Part shown: positions 32,233-43,262 of the stretch, piece after piece
Position numbering within the stretch: position 1 is the first letter of the stretch
How the letters are laid out: every line of letters begins with the position of its first letter
From: Actinomadura flavalba DSM 45200
GTDB taxonomy: Bacteria; Actinomycetota; Actinomycetes; Streptosporangiales; Streptosporangiaceae
Direction of reading: 5' to 3'
NCBI RefSeq assembly: GCF_000374305.1
Contig: NZ_KB894102.1
Coordinates: 105,449 to 169,448 of the forward strand
Length of the DNA: 64,000 bases
Notes under the pieces: generated by a model
The model's database searches: none
What the model saw: only the letters and a program-made list of their open reading frames with translations
Told to the model about the DNA's origin: nothing
Made by a program: the position numbers and the translations under genes

Positions 32233-33210
32233 TCAGCGGACGAAGCCCTCTTTGCGCATCCAGTCGCGGGCTACGAAGACGGGGTCGCCGCCGCCGACGT
32301 CGACCTTGCTGTTGAGGTCCATCATGACCTTGGTGGTCAGTTTCGGGGCGATGCGGGCGAAGATCTGCTCGATCTCCGGGTGGCGGCGGAGCAGTGGGGC
32401 GCGGATCGTGATGGCCGGGTTGTAGTTGGGGAAGAAGCGGCGGCTGTCGGCCAGCGCGGTGAGGTTGAGGCCCGGGATGCGGCCGTCGGTGGCGGTGACC
32501 TCGCCGAAGACGCAGCGGCCCGCCGTGGTGGCGTTGAAGATGACGCCCGTCGCCATCTGGAACACGTTCCCGGACGGGACGCTGGACCCGTAGGCGAGGT
32601 CGTACGCCTTCAGCATCCCGCGCAGCCCGTCGTTGCGGGAGAAGAACTCCGACTCGACGCAGAACGTCCGCTGCGCGACCGGGACCTTCTTGATGTCGGC
32701 CAGGTCCTTCAGGCCGTACTTGCGGGCGTTCGCGGCGGTGACGACGAGCGTGTACGTGTTGTTCAGCGGCGCGGGCGGCGCGAGCCAGGCCAGGTCGTTG
32801 CGGCGGGCGTCGGCGTCGCGGACGGCGCGGAACTGCTCGTCCGCGTCGGGCAGCGGGTCCTCCTCTCCGAGGTAGGAGATCCACGCGGTGCCGGTGTACT
32901 CCCACATCAGGTCGTTGGCGCCGCGCGTCAGCGACCGCCGCGCCGTCGCGCTGCCCTGCACGTTCGTGCGGTCCTCGACCTTGGCCCCGGCGACGGTCAG
33001 CGCCAGCACGGCGATCTTGCCGAGGATGAGCTGTTCGGTGAACTCCTTGGACGTCACCCGGATCTCGGCGTCCTTCAGCCCGGCGACGGGCCGGATCGAG
33101 CCCGGCTCGACGTCCGGCACGAACGCCGACGCCGGTTTCAGCCCGCACCCGGCCAGCCCCGCCGTGAGGACGAGCGCGGCCAGCGCAGCCCCGGTCGTGC
33201 GTGCGCGCAT
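32233..33210 (-). CDS. Osmoprotectant ABC transporter, substrate-binding lipoprotein (OpuBC/OpuCC/ProX type)
   Basis: A 325-aa extracytoplasmic binding protein for glycine betaine, choline or similar quaternary amines. The N-terminus MRARTTGAALAALVLTAGLAGC is a lipoprotein signal with Cys at residue 22. The mature domain begins IRVTSKEFTEQLILGKIAVLAL and contains LMWEYTGTAWISYLGEEDPLPD, both standard in OpuAC-like proteins. It is the last gene of the minus-strand operon. Its ATG overlaps the stop of the upstream permease by one base. Aromatic cage residues could not be assigned with certainty. Confidence 0.92.
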   Translation of the reverse strand: MRARTTGAALAALVLTAGLAGCGLKPASAFVPDVEPGSIRPVAGLKDAEIRVTSKEFTEQLILGKIAVLALTVAGAKVEDRTNVQGSATARRSLTRGANDLMWEYTGTAWISYLGEEDPLPDADEQFRAVRDADARRNDLAWLAPPAPLNNTYTLVVTAANARKYGLKDLADIKKVPVAQRTFCVESEFFSRNDGLRGMLKAYDLAYGSSVPSGNVFQMATGVIFNATTAGRCVFGEVTATDGRIPGLNLTALADSRRFFPNYNPAITIRAPLLRRHPEIEQIFARIAPKLTTKVMMDLNSKVDVGGGDPVFVARDWMRKEGFVR

Positions 33211-33980
33211 CACAGCCCCTTCGGTGCGAGCAGCCGGGCGGCGACGCCGCCGAGCCAGTCGATGAGCAGCGCCAGCAGCGCGATGAGGACGCAGCCGGTG
33301 AGCAGCACGGGCGTCCGCTGCGTGGTGACGCCCGTGGTGACCAGGTCGCCGAGGCCGCCGCCGTTGATGAACGACGCGATGCTCGCCGTGCCGACCATGA
33401 GGACGAGCGTCGTCCGGATGCCCGCCAGGATCACCGGCGCGGCCAGCGGCAGTTCCACCCGGCGCAGCACGGTCACCGGCGGCATCCCGATGCCGCGCGC
33501 CGCGTCGGTCAGCGACGGGTCGACCTGCCGCAGCCCGACCATGGTGTTGCGCAGCGCGGGCAGCACCCCGTAGGCGACCAGCGCGACGATCGCCGTCCAG
33601 AACCCGACGCCCCACAGCACCGCCAGCAGCACCACGACGCCGATGGCCGGGGCCGACTGGCCGATGTTGGCGAACGCCAGCACGACCGGCGCCGCCCGCC
33701 GCGCCCACCGCCGCGACAGCGCGACGCCCAGCGGGACGGCGATCGCCAGCACGAGCAGCGTCGACACCAGCGTGAGCTGGACGTGCTCCCACGTCTTGGT
33801 CGCGACGTAGCCGGGCGCCAGGACGCGGCTCTCGATCGAGTCGAGCGACGAGGTCTCGATGTAGACCATCCACGCCAGCCCCGCCGCCAGGATGATCGCC
33901 GGTTGCAGCAGCGTCCGCCAGGACCGCGCGGTCGGCGCGTGCAGGCCCTCGCGCTGCCGCTCGGCCACCGGCGCGGTCAC
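33210..33980 (-). CDS. Osmoprotectant ABC transporter permease (second)
   Basis: A 256-aa permease with five to six membrane helices and the binding-protein-dependent transport signature DAARGIGMPPVTVLRRVELPLAAPVILAGIRT (EAA loop). It pairs with the permease encoded at the head of the operon to form the membrane channel. It starts with GTG 33980, in a GTGA overlap with the ATPase gene. The N-terminal 30 residues (VAERQREGLHAPTARSWRTL) are cytosolic. Typical of OpuBD/OpuCD. Confidence 0.92.
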   Translation of the reverse strand: MTAPVAERQREGLHAPTARSWRTLLQPAIILAAGLAWMVYIETSSLDSIESRVLAPGYVATKTWEHVQLTLVSTLLVLAIAVPLGVALSRRWARRAAPVVLAFANIGQSAPAIGVVVLLAVLWGVGFWTAIVALVAYGVLPALRNTMVGLRQVDPSLTDAARGIGMPPVTVLRRVELPLAAPVILAGIRTTLVLMVGTASIASFINGGGLGDLVTTGVTTQRTPVLLTGCVLIALLALLIDWLGGVAARLLAPKGL

Positions 33981-35122
33981 GCGTCGGCCTCGTCGCGCAT
34001 GCCGCGCACGGCGGCCTGGACGGTGGCGAGCGTGACCGTCCCCCGGTAGGCGCCGGACGCCGAGACCACCGGGACGCGGTCGCGGTCCACCTGGATCAGC
34101 GCCTCCAGCGCGCGCTGGAGCGTGTCGTGCGCGCGGATCGGCGGCGCCGTGGGGCTCCCCCGCTCACCGACCGGGCCGGTGACGCCGGTCAGCTCGTCGG
34201 CGGTGATCCAGCGCCGGGGGCGGTCGCCGTCCTCCAGGACGACACCGCAGCGGCCGTCCTCCCGGAGCGTGGCGCGCAACTCGGCGGCGTCGTCGCCGGG
34301 GCGGGCCGAGACGACCTGTTCGAGGGGGACGTCCGCGACCCGGCCGAACGTTAGCAGCCGCATCGCGGACGTGCCGCCGAGGAACTGCTCGACATAGTCG
34401 TCGGCGGGGTTGAGCAGGATCTCCTGCGGCGTCCCGTACTGGGCGATCCGCGACCCCTTGTCCAGGACGGCGATCCGGTCCCCGATCTTCAGGGCCTCGT
34501 CGATGTCGTGGGTGACGAACACGATCGTCTTGCGGAGCCGTTCCTGGAGGGCGAGCAGCGAGTCCTGGAGGTGTTCGCGGGTGAGCGGGTCCAGGGCGCC
34601 GAACGGCTCGTCCATGAGCAGGACGGGCGGGTCGGCGGCGAGCGCCCGCGCGACGCCGACGCGCTGCCGCTGCCCGCCCGACAGGGCGCGCGGGTAGCGG
34701 TCGCGGAACGTCGCGGGCGGCAGGTCGACGAGGTCGAGCAGTTCGTCCACGCGGTCGGAGATGCGCTGCTTGTCCCACTTGAGCATCTTGGGGACGAGGC
34801 CGATGTTCGCCGCGACCGTCATGTGCGGGAACAGCCCGGCGTCCTGGATGACGTAGCCGATGTGGCGGCGCAGCTCGGTCGGGTCGAGGCTCAGCGCGTC
34901 CCGCCCGGCGACGACGATCTTTCCGGAGGTGGGCTCCTCCAGCCGGTTGATGAGCCGCATCGTCGTCGTCTTGCCGCTGCCGGACGGGCCGAGCAGCACG
35001 ACGATCTCGCCGCCGGGGAAGGTGAGCGTGACGTCGTCCACGGCGGGGGCGGAAAGGCCGGGGAACCGCTTCGTCACGTTGATCATCTCGATGCCGGAGG
35101 AACCGGTCTCGGCGTCAGTCAC
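33977..35122 (-). CDS. Osmoprotectant ABC transporter ATPase with CBS domains
   Basis: A 381-aa ATPase. Walker A is LLGPSGSGKTTTMRL (residues about 42-56), the signature is ALSGGQRQRVGVARAL, Walker B is VLLMDEPFGALDP and the switch His is VTHDID. Residues about 250-380 form tandem CBS domains (QVVSARPGDDAAELRATLREDGRCGVV and IQVDRDRVPVVSASGAYRGTVTLATV), which in OpuA-type transporters sense ionic strength or c-di-AMP. It starts with GTG 35122, overlapping the first permease gene by 8 bp. Confidence 0.93.
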   Translation of the reverse strand: MTDAETGSSGIEMINVTKRFPGLSAPAVDDVTLTFPGGEIVVLLGPSGSGKTTTMRLINRLEEPTSGKIVVAGRDALSLDPTELRRHIGYVIQDAGLFPHMTVAANIGLVPKMLKWDKQRISDRVDELLDLVDLPPATFRDRYPRALSGGQRQRVGVARALAADPPVLLMDEPFGALDPLTREHLQDSLLALQERLRKTIVFVTHDIDEALKIGDRIAVLDKGSRIAQYGTPQEILLNPADDYVEQFLGGTSAMRLLTFGRVADVPLEQVVSARPGDDAAELRATLREDGRCGVVLEDGDRPRRWITADELTGVTGPVGERGSPTAPPIRAHDTLQRALEALIQVDRDRVPVVSASGAYRGTVTLATVQAAVRGMRDEADA

Positions 35123-35762
35123 GGATGCCTCGCGGTGTGGTCAGGCGGCCGACCAGAAGGAAACAGCCGTCGAAGAGCAGGGCCAGCAGGACGATGCCGA
35201 GCGTGCCGGCGAGCGTCATGTTCACGGAGTTGGCGCCGCCGAGCCGGCCGAGGCCGGAGAAGATCTGCTCACCGAGCCCGGGACCGGACACGTAGGCGGC
35301 GATGGCGCCGATGCCGAGCGCGAGCTGCGCGGCGACGCGGACGCCGGTGAGGATGACGGGCCAGGCCAGCGGGAACTCCACGCGCGCCAGCGTCGCGGCG
35401 CGCGACATCCCGATGCCGCGCGCCGCGTCCACGAGCGTGCGGTCCACCCCGGCCAGCCCGACGATCGTGTTCCGCACGATCGGCAGCAGCGCGTACAGGG
35501 TGAGCGCGACGACGCTGGGCGCGACGCCGAGGCCGAGCGGGGTGATGAGCAGGCCGAGCAGGGCCAGCGACGGGATCGTGAACAGCACCCCGGCCGACCC
35601 GGCGGCCAGCGCCGACCAGCGGGGGCTGCGGTAGACGGCGACGCCCAGCGCGACGCCGAGGATGAGGGCGGCGAGCACGCACTGGAGCACCATGCTCGCG
35701 TGCTGCCAGGTCTCGAACAGCAGTAACTCTCGGCGGCTGTGCAGGTACTCCCAGAAGTTCAC
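35115..35762 (-). CDS. Osmoprotectant ABC transporter permease (first)
   Basis: A 215-aa permease with about five membrane helices and the EAA-loop motif DAARGIGMSRAATLARVEFPLAWPVILTGVRVA. It is the first gene of the operon permease-ATPase-permease-binding protein, matching the OpuB/OpuC layout. It starts with GTG 35762. The 184-bp gap upstream, shared with the divergent ARB-07466-type gene, should contain the osmotically controlled promoter; I saw no riboswitch there. Confidence 0.92.
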   Translation of the reverse strand: MNFWEYLHSRRELLLFETWQHASMVLQCVLAALILGVALGVAVYRSPRWSALAAGSAGVLFTIPSLALLGLLITPLGLGVAPSVVALTLYALLPIVRNTIVGLAGVDRTLVDAARGIGMSRAATLARVEFPLAWPVILTGVRVAAQLALGIGAIAAYVSGPGLGEQIFSGLGRLGGANSVNMTLAGTLGIVLLALLFDGCFLLVGRLTTPRGIRD

Positions 35763-35946
35763 GGCGCCTCCGCCTAGCCCTACCCCGACTGATCATCGAG
35801 CCACACCCGCACCGGACGCGTTATCAACTTGCAATCGCCTGATCGCCGGGAACCTCGCGGCGGTGGCCGCGCGTTCGCCGGAATGTCTACTATGCGGGAC
35901 CGGGGGGTGATCCACGACGATCCCGCCCACCAGGGGAAGGGACGGG

Positions 35947-37119
35947 ATGCTCGGTTCACCGGGGCGCGTGAACTCGGCGCTCACGACGACGATCGGCGGC
36001 GCCATCGCGGTCACGATCGCCGCCAACGTGGTCGTCCTCGCCGCGCGCTCCCTGGACCGGGAGGGTCCGGTCCGCGCCGATCCGGCCAGCCTGGTGTCGG
36101 TGCCGCAGGAGGCGCAGCAGGCCAGCGCCGTGCTGCCGCTGCGCAAGCGGCTCGTCCCGCACGTGCTCGTGGCGAGTTCGGCGCCGTTGCCGACGCCGGT
36201 GGTCGAGCGCGCGCAGAAGATCAAGGGCGTGGCGGGCGTGACCGTCGTGGACGCGGCGCAGACGCACATCGGCGGCAGGCCCGTCGGGCTGCTCGGCGTC
36301 GACCCGTCGGCGTTCCGCGCGTTCGCGCCCCGGCACACCGCCGAGTCCGACGAGCTGTGGCGGACGGTCGCGGGCGGCGGCGTCGCGGTGTCGTTCGAGA
36401 TCGGCCGCAACGCGCTGCCGCTCGGGCAGACCGTTCCGGCGGGCAGCGAGCGCAAGCAGGGCAAGGTGCGGATCGGCGCGTACGCGTCGATGGGCATCCC
36501 CGACGTGGACGCGGTCGTCTCCCGCGAGCAGGCCAGCGCGCTCGGGATGCCGGTGGGCAACGCGATGGTGGTGTCGGCGCCCAAGGCCGACGCCGCCACG
36601 CTGAAGAAGAAGCTGCGGACCGTCCTGCCGAAGGGCACCAAGATCTCGGTGCTGACGGCGCAGCAGCGCGAGGAGGCGTCCGGCGCCAAGCCGCGCGCGC
36701 AGAAGCGCCCGCGCTTCACCGGCCGCCCGGACGGCGTCACCGGCCGGGCCACGACGATCACCGGCAACATGATGACGCCGACGATGCGCGCCGTCGTCAT
36801 GGAGGTCAACCAGAACTTCGGCCCGTTCCCGGTGATCGGCTGCTTCCGCACCACCGGCGACCCGCAGGACCACGGCAAGGGCCGCGCCTGCGACTTCATG
36901 GAGGGCACCACCGGCGCCATGCCGAGCGCCGCCGCGATGCGCCACGGCGACGAGGTCGCCCAGTACACCGTCGCCAACGCCCGCCGCCTCGGCATCTCCT
37001 ACGTCATCTGGAAGCAGCACATCTGGAACATCCGCGGCGGCGGCTGGCGCCCCATGGAGAACCGCGGCAGCATCACCCAGAACCACTTCGACCACGTGCA
37101 CATCTCGGTCCAGCGCTGA
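35947..37119 (+). CDS. Membrane-anchored protein with ARB-07466-like C-terminal domain
   Basis: A 390-aa protein with an N-terminal membrane anchor (residues about 12-32, TTTIGGAIAVTIAANVVVLAA). The middle is a mixed domain of unknown function. The C-terminal 120 residues carry VIGCFRTTGDPQDHGKGRACDFMEG and FDHVHISV, with the His...Asp...His-x-His arrangement of M15/VanY-like metallopeptidases, as in the ARB-07466-like C-terminal domain common in actinobacterial surface proteins. A cell-wall function outside the membrane is likely. ATG 35947 follows GGGAAGGGACGG. It is a single gene, converging with kdpE 3 bp downstream. Confidence 0.8.
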   Translation: MLGSPGRVNSALTTTIGGAIAVTIAANVVVLAARSLDREGPVRADPASLVSVPQEAQQASAVLPLRKRLVPHVLVASSAPLPTPVVERAQKIKGVAGVTVVDAAQTHIGGRPVGLLGVDPSAFRAFAPRHTAESDELWRTVAGGGVAVSFEIGRNALPLGQTVPAGSERKQGKVRIGAYASMGIPDVDAVVSREQASALGMPVGNAMVVSAPKADAATLKKKLRTVLPKGTKISVLTAQQREEASGAKPRAQKRPRFTGRPDGVTGRATTITGNMMTPTMRAVVMEVNQNFGPFPVIGCFRTTGDPQDHGKGRACDFMEGTTGAMPSAAAMRHGDEVAQYTVANARRLGISYVIWKQHIWNIRGGGWRPMENRGSITQNHFDHVHISVQR

Positions 37120-37122
37120 CCG

Positions 37123-37809
37123 TCAGGGCTGGAAGCGGTAGCCCATGCCCGGTTCGGTGAGCAGGTGGCGGGGACGGGCGGGGTCGGGTTCGAGCTTGCG
37201 GCGGAGCTGGGCCATGTACTGCCGGAGGTAGTGCGTCTCGGCCGTGTACGACGGGCCCCAGACCTCGGTGAGCAGGTGCCGCTGGGTGACCAGGCGGCCC
37301 GGGTTGCGGACCAGGATCTCCAGCAGGTGCCACTCGGTCGGGGTGAGCCGCACCGGCGTGCCGTCGGCGGCGCGGACGGTACGGGCGGGCAGGTCCACGG
37401 TGCCGTGGCCGACGGCGACGACGGGCGCGGCGTCGGACGGGACCGCCCGCCGGGTCACCGCGCGGATGCGGGCCACCAGCTCGGCGATGTCGAACGGCTT
37501 GGTGACGTAGTCGTCGGCACCCGCCTCCAGCGCCTCGACCTTGTCGGAGCTGCCCGCACGGCCCGACAGCACGATGATCGGGACGCGCGTCCAGCCGCGC
37601 AGGCCGTGCACGACGTCGACGCCCTCCATGTCGGGCAGGCCGAGGTCGAGGACGACCAGGTCGGGGTGCCGCTCCCCCGCCGCGCGCAGCGCGGCGGTGC
37701 CGGTCTCGGCCGTGTCCACGGCGTAGTCGCGGGCGCGCAGGTTGACGCGCAGGGCCCGCAGGATCTGCGCGTCGTCGTCAACGACCAGGACCCGGGCTTG
37801 CGTCGGCAT
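37123..37809 (-). CDS. kdpE: KdpE, response regulator of potassium transport
   Basis: A 228-aa OmpR/PhoB-type response regulator. The receiver domain (1-120) has acidic pocket VVDDDAQ, phospho-acceptor Asp in VVLDLGLPDM (about residue 55) and the Lys in DDYVTKPFD. The C-terminal winged helix (about 130-226) includes LTPTEWHLLEILVRNPGRLVTQRHLL and AETHYLRQYMAQLRRKLE, typical of KdpE. It should bind the kdpF promoter when KdpD signals low K+ or turgor loss. The gene overlaps the end of kdpD by 32 bp and closes the operon. Confidence 0.95.
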   Translation of the reverse strand: MPTQARVLVVDDDAQILRALRVNLRARDYAVDTAETGTAALRAAGERHPDLVVLDLGLPDMEGVDVVHGLRGWTRVPIIVLSGRAGSSDKVEALEAGADDYVTKPFDIAELVARIRAVTRRAVPSDAAPVVAVGHGTVDLPARTVRAADGTPVRLTPTEWHLLEILVRNPGRLVTQRHLLTEVWGPSYTAETHYLRQYMAQLRRKLEPDPARPRHLLTEPGMGYRFQP

Positions 37810-40315
37810 GGGCCTCCGTTCTCGGTGCGGCGGGCAGGTCCACCACCATCGTCAGGCCGCCGCCCGGGGTGTCCTCGGGCGTCAGCGTTCCGTCCATCGC
37901 CTCGGTGAGGCCGCGCGCGACGGCCAGGCCGAGCCCGACGCCCGGGTGCCGGTCGTCGAGCCGCTGGAACGGCTGGAAGATGCGGTCGCGCTCCTGCTCG
38001 GGCACGCCGCGGCCCCGGTCGGCGACGCGGATCTCCACGCGGTCGCGCACGGCCCCGGCCGTGACGAGCACGGGCCGCCCGGGCGGGCTGAACCGCCGGG
38101 CGTTGCCGACCAGGTTGGCCAGGACGCGTTCCAGCAGCGCCGGGTCGGCCGCGACGTCCGGCAGGTCGGCGGGCAGCCGGACGGTCACGTCGCCGTGCGA
38201 GCCCAGTTCGTCGAGCACGCGCGGCATCGCCTCCTCGACGGCGACCGGCACGGCGTGGACGCCGAGCGCCCCGGCCCGCAACCGGCTCAGGTCGAGCAGG
38301 TCCGCGACGAGCCGGTCGAGCCGGGCCAGCGAGACGGCGGCGGTGTCGAGCAGTTCGGCGCGTTCGGCGGCGGTCCAGGCGACGCCCGTCCCGGCGAGGC
38401 TGTCCACGGCGGCCTTCGCCGACGCGAGCGGGGTGCGCAGGTCGTGCCCGACGGCGTTGAGCAGCGCCGTCCGCGCCCGGTCGGCGGCCTCCAGCGGCGC
38501 GGCCCGCCCGGCCTGCGCGGCCAGCCGCCGCTGCCGCAGCGCCCCGGCGGCCTGGAGCGCGAACGCCTCCAGCACGCGGCGGTCCCCGGCGGGCAGCGGG
38601 CCACCCCGGATCGCCAGCGCGAGGTCGTCACCGACGGGCAGCGCGGTGTCGCCCTCGCCGGGGCGGGTGCACGGGCGCCCGCCGACCGTGGCCACGATCC
38701 GCCAGTCGTCGCCGGTCCGCTCCAGCAGCGTCACCGACGTGAGCGCGAACGTCTCGCGCAGCCGCGCCAGCAGCGTGTCGAGCGCGTGGTCGCCGCGCAG
38801 CACGTCGCCCGCCAGCGTGGCCAGCACCTCGGCCTCGGCGCCGAGCCGCGACGCGCGGCGGGTGGCGCGGGCGGCGCGGTCGACGACGGCGCTGACCGCG
38901 ACGCCGACGAGCACGAACACCAGCAGCGCGACCAGGTTGCGCTGCTCGGCCACGGCCAGCCGCCGCACCGGCGGGGTGAAGAAGAAGTTCAGCAGCAGGA
39001 ACCCGGACACGGCCGCCACCAGCGCGGGCCGCAGCCCGCCCAGCAGCGCGACGCCGACGACGGCCGCGAGGAAGAACAGGATGTCGCCCGGCAGCGACAC
39101 GTGCGCGCGGACGCCGAGCAGGACGAGCGCCAGCAGCGGCAGCCCGAGCACGGCGGCGGCGTGCCCGGCGAGCCGCCGGGTCCGCGACAGGCCGGGCGCC
39201 CGGCCGCGCGCCGGAGCCCGCAGCCGCCCGGCCGGGACGAGGTCGTGCGTGACCATGTGCACGTCGATGGGGCCGGACCGCGCCGTCGTCGTGACGCCGA
39301 TGCCCGGCCGCAGGAGCTGCGCGAGCCGTCCGCGCCGCGAGACGCCCAGCACGAGCTGGGTGGCGTTCACGGCGCGGGCGAAGTCGAGCAGGGCGCGCGG
39401 CACGTCGTCACCGACGACCTGGTGGAACGTGCCGCCCAGCCCCTCGACGATCTCGCGCTGGCGGGCCAGGTTGCGGGGACGGCCCGCGGCGGTGAGCCCG
39501 TCGCCCTGCGCGACGTGCACGGCGAGCAGGTCCGCGCCCTTGGACCGGGCCGCGATCCGGGTGGCGCGGCGCAGCAGCGTCTCGCCCTCCGGGCCGCCGG
39601 TGAGCGCGACGACGATCCGCTCCCGCGCCTCCCAGGTGCCCTCGATGCCGTGGTCGGCGCGGTAGCGGCCGAGCTGCTCGTCCACCTTCCCGGCGACCCA
39701 CAGCAGCGCCAGTTCGCGCAGCGCCGTCAGGTTCCCGACGCGGAAGTAGTGCGCGAGCGCGGCGTCGATCTTCTCCGGCCCGTACACGTTGCCGTGCGCC
39801 AGGCGGCGGCGCAGCGCCTCCGGCGCCATGTCGACCAGTTCGACCTGGTCGGCGCGGCGGACGAACGCGTCCGGCACGGTCTCGCGCTGCGGCACGCCGG
39901 TGACGGTCTCGACCACGTCGTTCAGCGACTCCAGATGCTGGACGTTGACGGTGGTGACCACGTCGATGCCCGCGTCGAGGATCTCCGCGACGTCCTGCCA
40001 GCGCTTGGCGTGCCGTCCGCCGGGCGCGTTGGTGTGCGCCAGCTCGTCCACGAGCACGACGTCCGGGGCGCGGCGCAGCACGGCGTCGACGTCCAGCTCG
40101 CCGAACTCCGCGCCCCGGTGCCGGACGGCGCGGCGCGGCAGCACCTCCAGGCCGTCCAGCAGCGCGGCGGTGCGGGGCCGGTCGTGGGTCTCGACGAGCC
40201 CGGCGACGACGTCGGTGCCGCGCCCGGCGCGGCGGTGGGCCTCCGCGAGCATCGCGTAGGTCTTGCCCACGCCGGGGGCGGCCCCCAGGTAGACGCGGAG
40301 CCGCCCGCGCGCCAT
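37778..40315 (-). CDS. kdpD: KdpD, potassium-sensing histidine kinase
   Basis: An 845-aa sensor. The N-terminal KdpD domain starts RGRLRVYLGAAPGVGKTYAML (Walker-like) and contains the DVVLVDELAHTNAPGGRH block. A universal-stress-protein domain (about 225-365) follows, then four closely spaced membrane helices (about 385-495), a GAF-like part and a kinase core with the phospho-His in NAVGHDLRTPLASAK and ATP-binding boxes NLVGNARRFSPPG and DRGRGVPEQERDRIF. It senses K+ and, in some bacteria, c-di-AMP through the USP domain. ATG 40315 lies 14 bp after the kdpC stop. Confidence 0.95.
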   Translation of the reverse strand: MARGRLRVYLGAAPGVGKTYAMLAEAHRRAGRGTDVVAGLVETHDRPRTAALLDGLEVLPRRAVRHRGAEFGELDVDAVLRRAPDVVLVDELAHTNAPGGRHAKRWQDVAEILDAGIDVVTTVNVQHLESLNDVVETVTGVPQRETVPDAFVRRADQVELVDMAPEALRRRLAHGNVYGPEKIDAALAHYFRVGNLTALRELALLWVAGKVDEQLGRYRADHGIEGTWEARERIVVALTGGPEGETLLRRATRIAARSKGADLLAVHVAQGDGLTAAGRPRNLARQREIVEGLGGTFHQVVGDDVPRALLDFARAVNATQLVLGVSRRGRLAQLLRPGIGVTTTARSGPIDVHMVTHDLVPAGRLRAPARGRAPGLSRTRRLAGHAAAVLGLPLLALVLLGVRAHVSLPGDILFFLAAVVGVALLGGLRPALVAAVSGFLLLNFFFTPPVRRLAVAEQRNLVALLVFVLVGVAVSAVVDRAARATRRASRLGAEAEVLATLAGDVLRGDHALDTLLARLRETFALTSVTLLERTGDDWRIVATVGGRPCTRPGEGDTALPVGDDLALAIRGGPLPAGDRRVLEAFALQAAGALRQRRLAAQAGRAAPLEAADRARTALLNAVGHDLRTPLASAKAAVDSLAGTGVAWTAAERAELLDTAAVSLARLDRLVADLLDLSRLRAGALGVHAVPVAVEEAMPRVLDELGSHGDVTVRLPADLPDVAADPALLERVLANLVGNARRFSPPGRPVLVTAGAVRDRVEIRVADRGRGVPEQERDRIFQPFQRLDDRHPGVGLGLAVARGLTEAMDGTLTPEDTPGGGLTMVVDLPAAPRTEAHADASPGPGR

Positions 40316-40328
40316 GGCCGTCCCCCTC

Positions 40329-41173
40329 TCAGATCCGGTCGAGGGCGGCGTTGAGCGTCACGACGTTCACCACCGGCGCGCCGAGGAGGCCGAGCGCGGG
40401 GCGGGTGGTGTGCGCGGCGACGAGCGCGTCCACCCGGGCGCGGGGCAGGTGCCGGGCCGCCGCGACGCGCGCGGCCTGGAGCCGCGCGTAGGCGGGCGAG
40501 ACGTGCGGGTCCAGGCCGGAGCCGGACGCGGTGACCGCGTCGGCGGGGACCGCCGGGCGCGCCGGTGCGTCCCCCCGGACCGGCACGATCCTGCCGGCGG
40601 CGACGTCCTCGCCGGCCTTCCTGCACTCCACGCGCACCCCCCGGTACGTCGCCGTGAACGGCCTGGTCGGACAGTACTCGTTCACGCTGACCACCCGGTC
40701 CACCCGGGTGACCCGGCCGCGCTCGCGGGGCCCGAACACGGCCAGCACGGCGCCAGCGCCGGACGGCGCGCAGTAGGGCCGCGCGCCGCTGACGCCCTCC
40801 AGCGCGCCGACGGCGCGGCTGCGGGCGCAGACGGTGCTGAGCAGCGACGGTGCGCCGGGCGCGGCGTCCACGACGTCCTCGGGGCCGAGGTTGCTCGCGC
40901 CGCTGGCGGACGCGTCGTACCCGTCGCCCGCCGCCGAGGGACGGCCCTGGAAGTACTGTCGCAGCGGCGCGCCGTCCGGGCCGGTGAACGCCTGCCCGAT
41001 CAGGGTGCTGCCCGCCGTGCGCCCGGCGGCGCGCAGCGGCGAACCGGCGGCGCGCTCGTCCAGCCCGGGAAGCTGCGCGACGGCGGTGACGGCGAGCGGA
41101 TAGGCCAGCCCGCACACCAGCGTGAGGACGAGCAGCGCCCGGACGGCGGCGAGATGGCGGCGCAGGAAGACGT

Positions 41174-41177
<4 letters not shown>
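40329..41177 (-). CDS. kdpC: KdpC, K+-transporting ATPase subunit C, unusually long
   Basis: A 282-aa KdpC; typical KdpC proteins are about 190-220 residues. The conserved N-terminus with one membrane helix (VRALLVLTLVCGLAYPLAVTAVAQL), SPLRAAGRTAGSTLIGQAF and YFQGRPSAAGDGYDASASGASNLGP, and the C-terminal AVTASGSGLDPHVSPAYARLQAARVA are present. The extra length is an insertion of about 80 residues between them (about 125-205) with three cysteines and a basic GPRERGRVTRVDR stretch. KdpC stabilises the KdpFABC complex and may catalyse K+ loading. ATG 41177 overlaps the kdpB stop (ATGA). Confidence 0.93.
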
Positions 41178-43261
<2,084 letters not shown>

Positions 43262-43262
43262 G